Assembly: GCA_022453515.1 (NCBI GenBank)
Contig: JAJNNY010000017.1
Coordinates: 496,001-560,000 of the forward strand
Length of the DNA: 64,000 nt
Direction: 5' to 3'
Source: Astrocystis sublimbata
Lineage: Eukaryota; Ascomycota; Sordariomycetes; Xylariales; Xylariaceae
Part shown: in pieces, positions 11,209-24,698 of the stretch
Numbering within the stretch: the stretch's first letter is position 1
Layout: each line of letters opens with the position of its first letter
Notes under the pieces: model-generated
The model's input: only the letters and a program-made list of their open reading frames with translations
What the model was told of the DNA's origin: nothing
The model's database searches: none
Translations under genes and position numbers: made by a program

Positions 11209-12702
11209 ATGGGTGGTGTAAACCTGAACATCTCCAACGGGTTGTGCTGGTCAAATGTGAACGTCGCCTTGGAAGAGGAATACATCCCCTGCGGGAACGT
11301 CGAAAGTGGCAACAATTACGCTTGCTGCCATTACGGTGACAATTGCCTGTCCAGCAATGCTTGCTATCATGAGAGGTGTGAGTTTCATCTACATGCCCGG
11401 AGCCGGTCTTCTTGACGCACTGATATCGTGTTTGCAGACGACATCACCTACCTTGCAGGCTGTACCTCCCAAGACTTCAGCGCTCCTGCATGCCAGAAAA
11501 AGGGCGGGTTTTACAACCAACCTTGGTGAGTCTGGCACTCCTACTCTCTCAAGCCAATCTGTACTTGATCTACCCTCAGCAGCACTCCTTTCGAAGAGAG
11601 AGCTGGTTTTTTTTTCGTCTTCTTTTCCTACCTGAGCCTAGTATTACATTTGTTCCTAACATGATAGCAGGGTGGGCCTCGTACGCTGCGATCCGGACCA
11701 GACCTATGTGAGTAATTCTCGTTGCCTCTTCAGAATGCATCAACTTCCTTCAGGAATCCAAGGTTTATGGATCTCCTCGCAGCGATGACATACCACAATG
11801 GGCCCCCTTCCTCGCGACATTCCCCTGTTCCGTTGTGCTGCAAGTGAAGTGTCAGTGTCTGACTTTATATTCTGCAGTGGGCAGGATGTCAGGAAAGACA
11901 TAATGTTATTGGGACCAGTCCGCCGACGAACTGCAAATGCTCCGAAGATACCATTCTCTTTCAAGACAAACCAAGGCTCGATAATATCGCAAGCCTACCG
12001 CAAAGCTTGGGTGGTACCATATCATGGTTCCCAGGTCACGAGCCGACTACAGCCACATCATCGACGACGTCCACTCGAGGAACATCGTCGATAACTATTT
12101 CAACCACCGGCTCGACGCCAACCTCGACATCTAATACACAAACGCCAACTTCGTCAGCTGTAGTACCGCTCTCAGAAGGGCTTTCCGCAGGGGAGAAAGC
12201 AGGTATTGGAGTTGGCAGCGCTTTCGGAGCACTCGCTCTAATCTGTCTTATAACCATAATTGTGATCCTTCGCAGACGCATGGCAGGGACGAAAGAGGAA
12301 GCAAGTTCGCAGCCCAGGTTGCCAACTGTTGAATCCAATCATTTCCATGATGGACGTCATACACCGAACACCCCGATGCTCAGTGGCTATAAGGCCGAAC
12401 TACCAGCCGACGAGCCCAGAACTGCGAGTACCGTGCCACTATCTCCGCTGCCCGTCTCCCCTATATCCACCTTTTCGCCGACCCCAAGTCCGAGTCCGTA
12501 CCAGCCATACCGGCCAGGACGACATGGAGACAATCGATACTCCAACGTCTCCCAGATGTCTTGTGTGTCTGGGGCTCATCCCTACCCCGAGAGTGTCGTG
12601 AGCGCTATTTCGCCTCGGGTATCACAGGAGCCACTGAGAGCCGCAGGGGAGCATGCTCATCTGAGGTCCGGACCACCAGATACAATTCCTGAGCTGCCTT
12701 GA
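11209..12702 (+). CDS. Cys-rich single-pass membrane protein, four exons
   Basis: Unnamed but recognisable as a fungal membrane-protein type: a Cys-rich head, a Ser/Thr-rich stalk, one transmembrane helix and a Pro/Ser-rich cytoplasmic tail. Exons 11209-11377, 11438-11525, 11671-11707 and 11878-12702 (introns 60, 145 and 170 bp, each with a gtgagt donor) give 372 residues. The head carries about ten cysteines in blocks such as NYACCHYGDNCLSSNACYHE, YLAGCT and PTNCKCSEDT. The stalk (TTATSSTTSTRGTSS and onwards) is likely O-glycosylated. The membrane span, AGIGVGSAFGALALICLITI with adjacent residues, is followed by Arg-Arg-Arg, which predicts a cytoplasmic C-terminus. No signal peptide is visible after the chosen ATG, so either an upstream exon is missing or the helix serves as signal anchor. 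A surface sensor role is inference only. Confidence 0.8.
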
Positions 12703-14695
12703 GGAAGACAATCAAAACAACGGGTATCGCATTTCCGAGACCATCGGTTGTTGCGGCTGTGAATCACGGAAGGAGAATTGTTGAGACGATCTGGACCGCC
12801 AACAATGAAAGTAGGATATCCAAATTGCCTGTTGATGTAAATTTAAAAGCTTTTACGAATGGACGATCGTTAAATTGAAAACTCATTCCAAAGCACTTGC
12901 AGGGTGTCTAATACGAAAACGCCACTTGTTGGGTCGTTAAACCAAGGGACGAGGTCTGGCCATGGTTGTTGTGAGACATTATAACCTCCGATGGATTATT
13001 GTCATGTATCACCATAACGAATTCCCCTATTGACCCCATCACATAGCTGACATGTTTTCTTCCCGATAAGAAATTGTAGGGTGTATTAATACGTGGTATT
13101 TGTGCCCTACGTCATGCGGTACAGATATTTATTGATTATCACTGTATGCAAGTAAATTTGTACACAGGTTGGGCAATTGATACAACAACAAGTCGATCTG
13201 GTTTTTTGATCCACATCACACAAGAAATTCGCTTTTCTTATTGACAAATCAACAAGCTAGCTACTTGGGAATAAAGTCACATATTTACTTTTTATCGCAA
13301 GCTGCCCCAATTCCGGTAAAAGTGTTGTAATTATCAATACAGCCCATATTGAAATTGTCTTGGCCGTAGTAACTAGCACTCTGAGCATTTAAGTGCTAAT
13401 TGCCAATGGCATGTTTATTTACCTCGAGCAGATAATTTGTGTAAGCATCAAATAAACAACATAGGAAATGGGTCAACTGGCAACATGCTTCAAGCCACGA
13501 GTTTGGTACGCGTGGTGATCAATGTTAAAACTCGATCAGGATGTGGTCCTGGTGTTCTGGTGGTTGCGGGCAAAGGCTGGCAAGCTTAATATACCCAAGA
13601 CGAGTCATGGGAAGAAAGTCTACGGAGCTCTCAAAAACCTGGCATGGCTAATAAGCGCGTCTGTATTTGCAAAGCAAACCCGACAAGGTTCGTGAGTTAT
13701 CGAAGCAAGCTCTCGCGAAAACTCATTGTTCTCGCACCCTTGTGGAGTCTATACGGATGCACTACAAATTCAGCTCTCAAATCAAGGGTATTGATAGTTT
13801 CATGTGTAATCGCTTGAGATTTGGGATTTTGTTTTAACAATAAATTGTCCAAATGTAAAAGTGTAGGTATTATGGTTTAATCACTATCAAGACACCGAGC
13901 AGGCGACGCTTGCCCTTTCCTTGCACCCAGTTATACATACACAATAGAGTCGCTGACAGCTACACAGTTGTTTGTACAAGTGTAAGTATAATCAATAGTA
14001 ATATATCTTGGTTCTTGGTCGGAATCTTGGTGGGACCGTTACGGTACTTCGCTTGCACGTTCCGATATTTGAGATCGCAATTGTGGCAAGACCTATTTCC
14101 CAACCATACTCAAATTGCAAGCGAGCCTCTTGAATACTCTCTACCATATTTGTGCAATAGAGCTAGGGCCAAAGTGATATTGGTTCATATTCGCAGGCAT
14201 TGCTAATAGAGTAGCACTCTGCTGAACTAAGCAATGACGTAGTGCTCATGGCGAACCGCAACATGCTCAAGCTTTATCCACACTGATAATAGCGTTGCTA
14301 CAAAGACGAGGACATGGGGACAAACGCCTTCATCCATTTCTTGAATTATTTGGTGCAATATGGTTCTCAAGATGCAGAATGGGGAAATAGGAGTTTGTCT
14401 ATGAGAGACCAACCGGACAGCGCCACTTACCCGAGCTGAATCTACAATAGTGTGAGGCAACGGGTCGCCGGCTTATCCTGGCTTATCCAAGTTTTCGATA
14501 GATAACGCGAGAGCAATACTGTCAGTTCCCGAGGCTAGCTAGCATCCAACGTTAGTCGAGACATGTCCAGTTGTAGACGGCGGCCGAAAGTCACTTTCAA
14601 TGGAACACCTTAGTTCAAGACCTTACATGCAAAACAATTGACCCCGCCTCGCTTGGTTTTACATGAATCGCACTCTGGTAAAGCATCTGAGCCTT

Positions 14696-14720
14696 TGTTT
14701 TGTTTTGTTTTGTTTTGTTT
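14696..14720. repeat. (TTTTG)n microsatellite
   Basis: About five tandem copies of the pentamer TTTTG in noncoding DNA. It is a simple sequence repeat with no evident function. Confidence 0.8.
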
Positions 14721-16179
14721 CGATGATCTTTCCATGCAGCAACACACTTCATGTAGCATCTGTTGCTCCAATCAAAACATATTCCACGAGAGTTTCGATT
14801 TTGATGATGGTACACAAAATCTCCGATTCACACTAATCCTGGTAAATACAGTATACTATGTACAGTCTTGGGCAAATCAATGAATCATGCCATTTTGAAA
14901 TGCGTCGTGGCGCGAGGACTATAATGAAGTGGGGAACGGCGACTGATGAGTTGCCAGTTTCGACTTCATTGTACAATATGATCGGTTTGCAGACCGAGGT
15001 GCCTGAGCATTACGCCTGCGATTCGTCTTGACGCACTGCAATAGTACGTGATTGATGTCATTACCCAACGTTGGTGATGACGTCGACGTGAATCGCGATT
15101 GTAGACGTGAGGATCAGCCGGGTAGGCGTATTAATAGATTGAAGCTAGCTGATGTCACCCTCAACTCAATGACCAACTCGCATATTTCCCGCGACCGGTA
15201 AAGCACTTAATTGGAGGACACAGACTTTGAGATGACTATTCCGGCTAGAGTCGTGTCTTGGAATGTGACATTACCGAAACATCTAATAAACGTCTGTGCT
15301 GTTGCAGTCAGATCCGAAGATGAAACATGGATTTCTAGCTTTCACACTAGGATCACGTGGAGGAAGCTGTTGGAGGAAGACATCACACTACAAATAGTAT
15401 GTAAACAAACAACACATGGGCTACACTGCTACAGCATCCATGGTGCGCGGGCCAGGTCTTGCTCGGTCGGCATGGTATCCCCCGTCTTTTAGAAATATCC
15501 CATAAGATGTCCAACCTCCTATCGCCGAGGATGGTCATGAGGTGCTTGCGTACATGCAGTATCAATGGAATCAGATATCGAGACAGTGTCGATACCATTA
15601 ATCAGACTTGAGTCTTCGCTTCTGGTCGCAACGGCATGATACTTAATCACGTTGCTAGCCAGGGGCCGGCTAGATCCTAACCGTCCCCCTTGTGCGCTAT
15701 TGACCGTTGACAGCACGGTCCAGATTGCTGTCCGAGACACGTTCGGGTCATGCAGATCGACCGGTACAGCATCTACTTAGTGCAGACGAAGTGCTTATAT
15801 ACGGCGGGAGTGAAAAAGCGCTGGAGGGTCCAAGAAAAATAAGACGAGTCGAGCAGTGCCGAGGACCCTTTCTGCATATTCAAGTTCGGAGCCGCCTCCT
15901 TGGATATTCATGCGAAGCAGGCTCGGCGCATGTCTCGCACGTGGTGGAAAGAGACCTCCCTCTCAACGACTACCTTGGTACGGAACGCGAAAGATTTTCA
16001 TGAGTGCCTGAGATGGGATAAATCTGGTCGAGACGGTAGACTAGAGGGTTTTCCGAGAGGACTCGGTCCATGTCGGCTGAGGATCTGAAACGATCAGATA
16101 GTAACAGTACCCAGCCCGGCTCCAGGCTGTCTGTGCATGTGGTCTGGCGATACCAGGCTACCTCCATCCAGGCTACCTA

Positions 16180-16210
16180 GGCATAGAGGCATAGAGGCAT
16201 AGAGGCATAG
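16180..16210. repeat. 8-bp tandem repeat GGCATAGA x4
   Basis: Nearly four perfect copies of GGCATAGA stand in noncoding DNA. Likely a replication-slippage minisatellite useful as a strain marker at most. Confidence 0.85.
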
Positions 16211-18128
16211 TGGAAATTGCATTCAACTCAAATGAGAATTCATACAGGCTTAGTGAGGTCGGGCGCACACACTTACACGGATACGAGTAAGTATCGCGAC
16301 AGCCATCTAGCCATATTGGGCTGCGCTACAGCTTATCCAGGCACGGCCAGGGTGGAGAGGAGCGACGAAGCGAGATAAGGTCATGGGAGAATTTTCAAAT
16401 GTCGCATGAAGAAGGGAATTAGTTCCTCATATTGCTTGACAATAGATTGATTGAATTAAAATTATCTACTTTGATTGGAGTGTGAACGGTATATGCTTCA
16501 GGCAGTAGATCATAACGGCAGTCCCTGCGATGATCACCGCATCAGGAACGGTCCCTGAATCACAGCCACTAGATGGTGGGATGGCGGGCTGGCGGGAAAC
16601 TCCGGTATATGGCAAGCGGGGGGCGGGATCGATGATAGTTACGATGAAAAATGCGAAAGGGGAAGATTGACTTTGGTTTCTTGCTGCGATCGTAGCAAAG
16701 GCAAGGCGAGGGAGGAGAAATGGGAGGTATGCTACCTACATGGATGTAAGTAAGTACCTAAAGCGCTACGAGTACTACTGTAGTGCTACAGTACATGTAG
16801 GTAGCAAGTAGTGCATGTAGTTAGGTGCCCTGGCACCAGACCCTGGCCATGGTCAAATGGGGTTTCCAACCAATCGCAGGGCGATGCTCGGGTTCGATTC
16901 GAGGTGCTCTTTTAGGCACTCTGCACGATTCAGACTGCGCAACTAAGTTTGCCAAGTATCCGCACTAGGAACACGCGGGAAACCCGGTCTGGACGGACTT
17001 GTCTAACGTGTCCACTGGCGATAGGGACGACTCGGACGAGCGAGGAGTTCTGGGACGAGGCTAAAGTAGGGCGACCAGCTAGGCAAGGGCTGAAGGGTAG
17101 CGGGGGTTCCGCAGCACTAGCCGACGCGTGGTGACCGGTTCGTGGTCGGCTTTTCTGGCCGGTTCGTGGTGTTGGGAGCGCTCAATGGCCGGTGTTGACC
17201 CAGCGAGACCCAGGTACTCGTAGGGAAGGACGCATACGGGAATGAAGGTCCTGACCGAGATCGAAAGAGGAAAATGAAAGGTGGAGGTGGAGGGAGGGGA
17301 CGGGACGGGAGGGGAAGGGTAGAGGGAAGCGCGCGCGTGCCGTGGTTTGCAGCACTCTGGAGTCTGCACTGCAGCATGCATGTGTTAGTTACGGCCTCGA
17401 AAACGGGCTTCGCAAGGAAGTCCGTAGGAACTGAAATAGAACAACAAAGTTCCTTACTCTGTTGGGAAGAGATAGCTGTGTACTTATGGTATTGTTCGAA
17501 ATATGGTAAACAATGCCATACATGACGTCCAATAATAAACAATTTGTTTTGGGTGAATGAGTTAGGGCTATACTTTATCCTGCTATTGCTATATCATATG
17601 TACACGTAGTAGGTAAATATTATACTACCTACCTACCTGGTAATATAGGTAGTAAGCCGTCCATCATGGATCTCTTCCATGAGTTGTACAGTTCCTACCT
17701 AAGGCAGTACTTACTATACTACTTATCAATTACAGAATAATAAGAACTCGATTATGATAGCATTAGGTCTGCGAGTATATGATGCCGTGCTGCCTCAGGG
17801 CTGTCTCGCCTGTTTATTCACCGTCTGAATTGCTTACCTAAGATCAATAGATACTGTAAGTCTAGGTACCAATCCAATACTGGAGGTACTAGAGCTGGGG
17901 AGGCTGGCCCGCCTCGCCCCCCATGGTCAACCTCCCATAAGTACCTAACCTAACCTAGGTAGGACAGCAGGTAGGTGTGCTACCTAGTGGTGGTGCCTGC
18001 TGTGCTGGGACTATGCCGCCTAGTGCTGCCACTTGCCTGAGGTATCTAAGCCTGTTGGGCCATTGTTCCTATTGTACCCATTGTACCCATTGGACCCAGA
18101 GCAGAACAGGGCTCCAGCAGGGGACGAG

Positions 18129-18164
18129 CCAGGGAAGCCAGGGAAGCCAGGGAAGCCAGGGAAG
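18129..18164. repeat. 9-bp tandem repeat CCAGGGAAG x4
   Basis: Four perfect tandem copies of CCAGGGAAG lie in the gene-free stretch about 1.3 kb before WEE1. No coding frame is supported across it. Confidence 0.85.
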
Positions 18165-19434
18165 GAGCCAGGGCAAAGACTAGGGGACCAAGTTGTTTTG
18201 TGGGTGGTGTTTGCAAGGGAGCGACCCGCCTTTCCGCCCGCAAACGCGTGTGATTAGTGCGTGGGCGAATGTAAACAAACGCGCTTTCCCAGTGCCCACT
18301 TTTGCCCCCATATGTCACTTCCAGGCCGCCAGTACTTCCTGCAGCAGGCGCGATCCATCACAGATGCTCACAGATGCTCATAGAAAGCTGCTGCGCCATT
18401 GGTCCCCCAGCTTGTACCGCGCCTTTGACCGCTACTTGCGACCGCTGCGCATCTGCACCTCGCTCGCTAGCGCACGCCGGGTACGAATGCACCAGCTGGG
18501 TTCTGGCTGGGCACTTGCCAGGGGGCCAGGTACACACGGCCGCACCTTGCACACACGCCCTGCGCTCACTCCCGTGATCTCCCCTTTTCCCTTCCCACCC
18601 CCGACCCCCGAGAAGTCGTCTGTAATACTACCTGACCTGCCCCAACGTCTGTGTCCGCCCAAGGTCCAAGGCATTCCGTCCACCTCAACTCCTCCAGGAA
18701 ACCACCACCTGCAACTCGTGGCCTGCATCGTCGACGATACCAGTCTGTCTCTCCGTGCGCTGGCTGCCCCGAAAGAGTGTGTAAAGGAGTGGGATCGGTT
18801 TCGAGCCATACTGACGCCACCTCGTTCCCGCCCAAGCCGCCAATAAAGCCCAAGCCGCCCAAAGGCTGACGACATTACACGTCAGGATCCGATCCTCTGC
18901 GTGGCAACTGATCTGTTTCGCGTGTGCTGTCCGCCCGCCACCCGGTGTCTTGCCAACATTTGCTCGCACTCCTACATCAACATCAACAGCAGCACCCAGA
19001 GCAACTGCACTGCTCTGTTGCCAGTCTTAGTAGCTAGATATCCCGCCTGGAGTCGAAATAGTGATAGCGGATCGCCCTTTTCTGCGACGATCAGGCGCCA
19101 CAGACCTTTCCCACCAGCATACCTATCTCGGCATTAAGTGTTGTTGGCGCTGAAACAAACCATGAGCAGCCCCGACTGGGTGTTCATCTGTTGAAGAAGA
19201 GACTCCTTGCCCTTCCATCATTGGCATTCCAGATGTCTCGATTCGATTAATTATTCTGCTCCGCCCACATTTCTCGCATCCGTTTGGTGCGATTGTTTGA
19301 CTTTGGCTGGCGCACCATCGACACACCAGGCCAAGGCGACCTGGCCCGCGCGCTCACCCAAGTCCTAAGTATAGCATTCGATTAGAACATAGTTCTGTCG
19401 TGCGCTACACCGTCATACTCTCACTCTAGCCAAC

Positions 19435-22400
19435 ATGTCCAACAGCGGGGGAACTTTGACCTTGCCATCGCCCACGCATCCGCATCACCACCATGTTGAT
19501 GTGCAAGCTGGTTTCCGAACTCTGAGGCGTTCTCTGTCGCGGTCGCCATCCAAATTCTCGTTGGTTCGCACAGTGTCGCAAAGCAGCTCCGACGCTGGCT
19601 CATCACCTTCATCGCCTTCTTGTCGCCGAGCCCAGTCGCAGTACTTCGGGCCAGCCCAATCGACAACACCACAGACCCAGTCTCACAACACCGATCACGT
19701 CCAGTCGCCCCTAGCCACGCCGTTCCGACCAAGTGTCAAGTTATCGCTCAGGTCTGCCAAGGCATCCTCCAGAAGTCCACTTGGTGTCTCCTCTGTATCA
19801 TCAACAAGGGCAACGCGAATCAGGACATCACCCCGCACGTCTCCGCGCAGTCCATCAAGACGTGCATTAACCTCAGCTACCACAGTTGGGAATTCAACCC
19901 CTGGCCACAGTTTTACACCTCCATCGGGACAGGAGAATTCCGCCATTCCGCCAACGCGGAATTCAGTACAAAGAAAGAGTTCCGATAAACCGTCGAATCG
20001 GCATAGTATGCATCTCGACATGTCTGGCTCATCTCTACTCACACATCACTCCTTTGCCGAGGCGAGTCCTCTGAAGAAGAGAAACGACACCACTATGAAC
20101 CTCGACCAGCTGGCTGAAAACAGCCCTAAAGCGAAACGTCGGAGTTACGGCCCCTCGAGCTTTGGAGAGGGTTTCAATATCTTTGACCACTTTCCGAAAC
20201 CTGCTAACCCAATCGAGGTCCATGATGATTCGCCAAACGAGTACGACTGGGCGAATCGCATAACTGCTGGTCCAGTTGAGTCATTGCAAGCAACGGCACA
20301 AGCCTCGGTACCACGCAGAGCGGGATCACTCCGCAAATCTACTCTGCAACAGCGCCATAACAGTGATCGAAGCTCTTTGTCAAGACGAAGTGGCTTGACT
20401 TCGTTGTCAACCATGGCCGCACAGAATTCTTCAGAAGCAGTCGCTGCTAGTAACATGAACCGACCACGCATCTCGTTGGATTCGTTCTGCCCTCCCTCAA
20501 GGGACAGCCCATTTGCGGATAGTATTTTCCATCAACAGCCCACTCATGCGCACCAGCCGCCGGCCCAACGACACCCTCTATCTCGAACGGTGACAACCTC
20601 ATCTTCGAGCTCAAGTATCGGAGATGACTCGCCAACACACTTCCCAGTTCATGTAGAGAAACCAAGGGTGCGGATGAACTTCTCGAAGAGCTTACCCCTG
20701 GGTGCTGTTCGACCCAAGCCTGACCTTTCAGGTGGCCCTTCCGGTAGTGCATCGACCCCAGACTACAAAAATGCGAAGCCTTTCTCAGGCGCATTTGCAT
20801 CTACTGGTCTTGTTTCAAAGATGATCCGGAATCCCGAGGAGCGACGATCGAGTATGATGTTTGGCGGAGGAATGCCCGATACGCCATGCAAGAGAGCACC
20901 ACCAGGTCTACCAAAGAAGCAGACCCATGGTTTTGCTACGTATCCGCCTCCATCACCAATGGGCCTCGCTAAGAGAGGGGCCAGGTTTAATAGACACCAT
21001 GGATCCCCCACATCACCCTTCAACCGCAATTCCCCTAAAGAACCACCACGGCCGGTACTCTTCCAAGGATTCAATTCAAGACATTCCCGTAAGGGGAGTC
21101 TTCTCAGTCTGTATAGCGATGGCAATGATAGCCCAGTTAAGAATGCAGACGAAATGGATACTTGTGACGAGGGCTCATTACCGCCTACGCCAACCAAGAA
21201 TCAATTGTCAACAACCCATACCTCCAACGACCTGAGCAAGTTGTCGAGCGAAAGCCCGATCAGCAAACGGTTTTTGCAACCTCCTACGTCCACTAATATC
21301 GAGGTAGTGACTTGGCAACCTGAGCCCAATGGTAGTAGTAAGTTGAACCCCCTTAACCAACCTCTTCATAACAAATTCGACCAGTGGAATGATCTCACGA
21401 GTTGTGACGACGTTCGCCAGTCTTCAAGGGGTTTCCCACCAGACCCTCTTCACACTATTTCCTTATCCGTCTCGTTCAGCCAGTCTAGAGCCAAATCCGG
21501 TTCGATACTTGTACCAGCACCGCTCGAAACGATGGATGAAGTCATCATCAACCCGATCGCGAGAGGACATTTTGCTAAGAACCGGCATGCAACAGCTCGG
21601 CCTCTGGACCATATGGAATCCACCCAGGATGCCCCCACAACTCCATTGGAAGGACCCTTCCCGGATGGGAGCCGGTCTTCATTTCCTAACCGCCCAGACG
21701 CGTTTCTCTTTCCGGGAAGTAATGGTCGCGGCTCAATTTTACCCCCCGCTACACCCACTACCCGTCAGCCAACATTCGCGCAGCCTGTGGATCGACGAGT
21801 CATCACACCGGTGCATGGAGCTTCTAATCATGAACCCGACCACACCCTGATGCGCCGTTTTGGGAAGGTTGAATTCATCGGACGTGGAGAGTTTTCCGAA
21901 GTCTACAAGGTGGTCGAATCAGCCAAACCCGTAGGAGTACTTGATGGCGGCTTTTTCAACACCCCAGCGCATCAGCCACATACGACCACGCCTTCATCTT
22001 CTGCCAAAGTCTTTGCCGTGAAGAAGTTGACCCTTCCAATCCAAGGCGACAAAGATCGAAACCTGCGCATGAGAGAAGTTAACGTACTGTCGCGCCTTGT
22101 GGGATGCGATCATATTTTACAGCTCATTGATCATTGGGAAGAGAATCAGAATCTCTACATCCAAACCGAGTTCTGCGAGGAAGGCAATCTGCACGAATTC
22201 CTCACCGAGGTCGGAGCGAAAGGTCGGCTGGATGATTTCAGGATCTGGAAGATCATGCTTGAAATCACCCACGTACGTTGTTAAACACACACCATTCAGG
22301 CACAGTACCTTGCTAATACCATTGTCCTAGGGCTTGAGACACATCCACCTTGCTGGTTTTGTTCACCGCGACCTCAAACCCGCCAATGTATTGGTCGGCT

Positions 22401-23101
22401 TCGATGGAACTCTGAAACTCGGAGACTTCGGGTTAGCAACATCAATGCAAGAAGCTTCTAACCCAAGTTATTGTTTCGATTTAGATGGAGACAGAGAATA
22501 CCTTGCTCCCGAAGCTCTTCGATCCGAGATCGACACGCCTATTGATATCTTTTCTCTCGGATTGATCATGCTAGAGATTGCTGCTAATGTGAAACTACCT
22601 GAAAATGGAGCGACTTGGACTGCTCTGAGAGAAGACGACTTCTCCGAGATCCCGATTCTCACTCAAACTGGCAACGCCGTTCAGCGAGACGCTGAAGGCA
22701 TGCCCCTAGATGAGACCGAACGCAGCCTCAGTGTACTTGGCAATGACGCGAGCTCTGCCAGGAGTACCCGTCGAAACTACATTCTCCGAAGTGGAGTCAG
22801 ACAATCAGGCGATATTTTCGGCCTGCACCGACCAGGCTCTTGTCGAAAGACGGAGCTACAGTCGCCGCCACTCTTCATGAGTGACCCGAATCATTGCACT
22901 TCATTGGATACTGTCGTTAGACGGATGCTAGCGGCAGTGCCGATGTTGCGCTTCACTGCGTCTGACTTGCTTCAACTCGAAACATTGATTTGGGTTGCCC
23001 ACCGTCGACGAGCTGGTGCCACAGTCTATGAAGGCAATTGGGGACCTGGTGACGAAGTTGTCGAGCCTTTATCTCTCGACACTGAGATGACCGACGTCTA
23101 A
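19435..23101 (+). CDS. WEE1: Wee1-type mitosis-inhibitor protein kinase, two exons
   Basis: Inhibits Cdk1 by phosphorylating its conserved N-lobe tyrosine and so delays entry into mitosis. Exons 19435-22272 and 22331-23101 (58-bp intron, gtacgt...cctag) give 1202 residues. The first 800 residues are disordered and Ser/Pro/Arg-rich, with many SP/TP sites that suit Cdk feedback control (for example SLSRSPSKF near the N-terminus). The kinase domain starts near residue 809 with FGKVEFIGRGEFSEVYKV. It has the lysine in FAVKKL, an atypical inserted loop before it (about 25 residues, GVLDGGFFNT and on), HRDLKPANV with the catalytic Asp960, and LGDFGLATS with Asp978. It also has the GDREYLAPEAL form of the activation-segment end that marks Wee1 kinases. 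The intron falls just before HRD. The gene converges on GCP3; both act at the G2/M stage. Confidence 0.95.
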
Positions 23102-24698
23102 TTTGATCACCACAGCTGAGTTTCGTTTGAACTAGGTGCGTTAGCACGTCGCTCAATCTTGCAAGAGCTGGATATGGTGTCACATCTGGGTTAGCGTTTG
23201 GTCACCTGGAAATTACCTAGGTATCTAGCAAGGCTGGATACACCGAGGCAGCTGGACTCAGAAACAAGGTTTCACATTTACCTTATGTTAGAATTGGCAA
23301 ACCCAGTGCCATTACTGAATTGGTTCATGTATCACGGCCCTTTCAGGAGATATGTGCAAAATATGCAGCTGGGACGGGAAATCGTCAACTTAAAAAACTC
23401 TCGACTTATTCTCGATCACAATTCGACAGATGGCAACATCATCTATCAAATTCACTGATCAGAATCAAAAGGAAGACCCATATTCGACCAACTGGGTTAT
23501 GCGGCATCAACATTATTGTTTTGCACAACACATACAGCAAGCTTCCAATACTGGTCATCCCATTGGCGCCCTATAAGGTCGCCTGTACAATACCACGGCT
23601 AATGAGGAAAGGAAGGAAGGGAGTAAGGCAAAGGCGTTTTGATACATGGGTTCAATTGAATTGGCGTTCAGGAGGGGAGGGATGATGAAATCGGAAAGTC
23701 CATGACCACTTAGACGGTGGCACAAAAGCACTTTTTTCTTGGGATGGGAGGATCCTGCACTTGCTAGTAGTGCATTACAATACCGGCGATGCCTTATTAG
23801 GTTGCCCTGTTTGTTCGTTTGACAGTGGAGGAAAAGAGAGTGTTGAGGAATACCGAATCAACCCAAGCAACCATTACCTGGACTTGGGAGAGCGAAGACT
23901 TCGCAGAGTCTGGTCTCGAACTTTTGACGAAAGACATAACGTATGAATGACGAGATGAACTTACTTCGGCAATAAGTTTTACTACTTGAGATGTACATTG
24001 CATGTGATTTGTGAGCGCTGTTCTGATTTACCCCTAGACCACTGTATCTGGAGTCTGGTGCTGCACAGGGCTATTAAATTTCGACAAATTGACTACAATT
24101 GTCCATTATTTTGAATATGTACGAAGATGGCTGCTGTATTCACGTGTGATGAAATGGGTTGGCCAATATATCATATCATACCAGCAAGAGGGCTGCACGT
24201 CGTGGGAAGATGCCTGCCAAACTGTCCTTGTCTGGCTTGCGTAGGCCTCTTATTGGACAATGTGTTTGTACTTATTCAACATTAATTACATCGCCAGGTA
24301 TCCTGCAACTTAAAGGTCCGTAACACAGCCTTGATACCAACCTCACTGAAGACAAGGAACACATGAGATGCTCGAGTGTACTGGCTTAACCACAATGCTC
24401 CGTTGCCGCCCTCACCCGAACAGATTTCTAGTCACTTCTGACTGTGTATGATTCCCAACTCGCTTGATTGCTTGCCTTCAGATTGATGACGTATGTAGTG
24501 ACACATCCGATATGAACCTCCTATTCTAGGTACTCACTACTCGCATCACCCTACATCTTACAGTCACCCGTGTCACTTTCGACATGGCGATTCGAAACTA
24601 ACAATAACAATAACACCAACAATATCATTATCATTTCCCAGCCCCAGCCCCAGCCCCAGCCCCAAGCCCAGCACTGGACCGTTATCGGATCGCAACCT
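23102..24698. other. convergent intergenic region WEE1-GCP3
   Basis: About 1.6 kb between converging 3' ends with no supported gene. The frames at 23198-23458 and 23320-23685 overlap in different phases and resemble nothing. A (AGCCCC)4 repeat ends it near 24663. Confidence 0.5.
24640..24663. repeat. (AGCCCC)4 microsatellite
   Basis: Four tandem AGCCCC units lie just downstream of the GCP3 stop codon, probably in its 3' UTR. Confidence 0.8.

Larger units (their letters stand above)
12703..19434. other. 6.7-kb gene-free tract upstream of WEE1
   Basis: No credible gene was found. 12800-13900 is AT-rich; 14000-16900 holds only short frames on both strands (for example 15211-15492, 15707-16003) without recognisable domains; 16730-16830 and 17600-17960 are dense in TACCTA/TAGGTA words; 18100-19434 is C-rich and probably includes the WEE1 promoter and leader. 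The open frame at 18193-18846 (+, 217 codons) has the Pro/Arg/Ser-rich composition of an accidental frame in GC-rich DNA. An ACGCGT box (18244-18249) and a forkhead-like GTAAACAAA (18271-18279) occur about 1.2 kb before the WEE1 start. Confidence 0.5.

Noticed and set aside
18193..18846. 217-codon frame before WEE1
   Set aside because: Pro/Arg/Ser-rich translation, antisense frames of similar length at the same place, no domain. It looks like an accidental frame in C-rich leader DNA.
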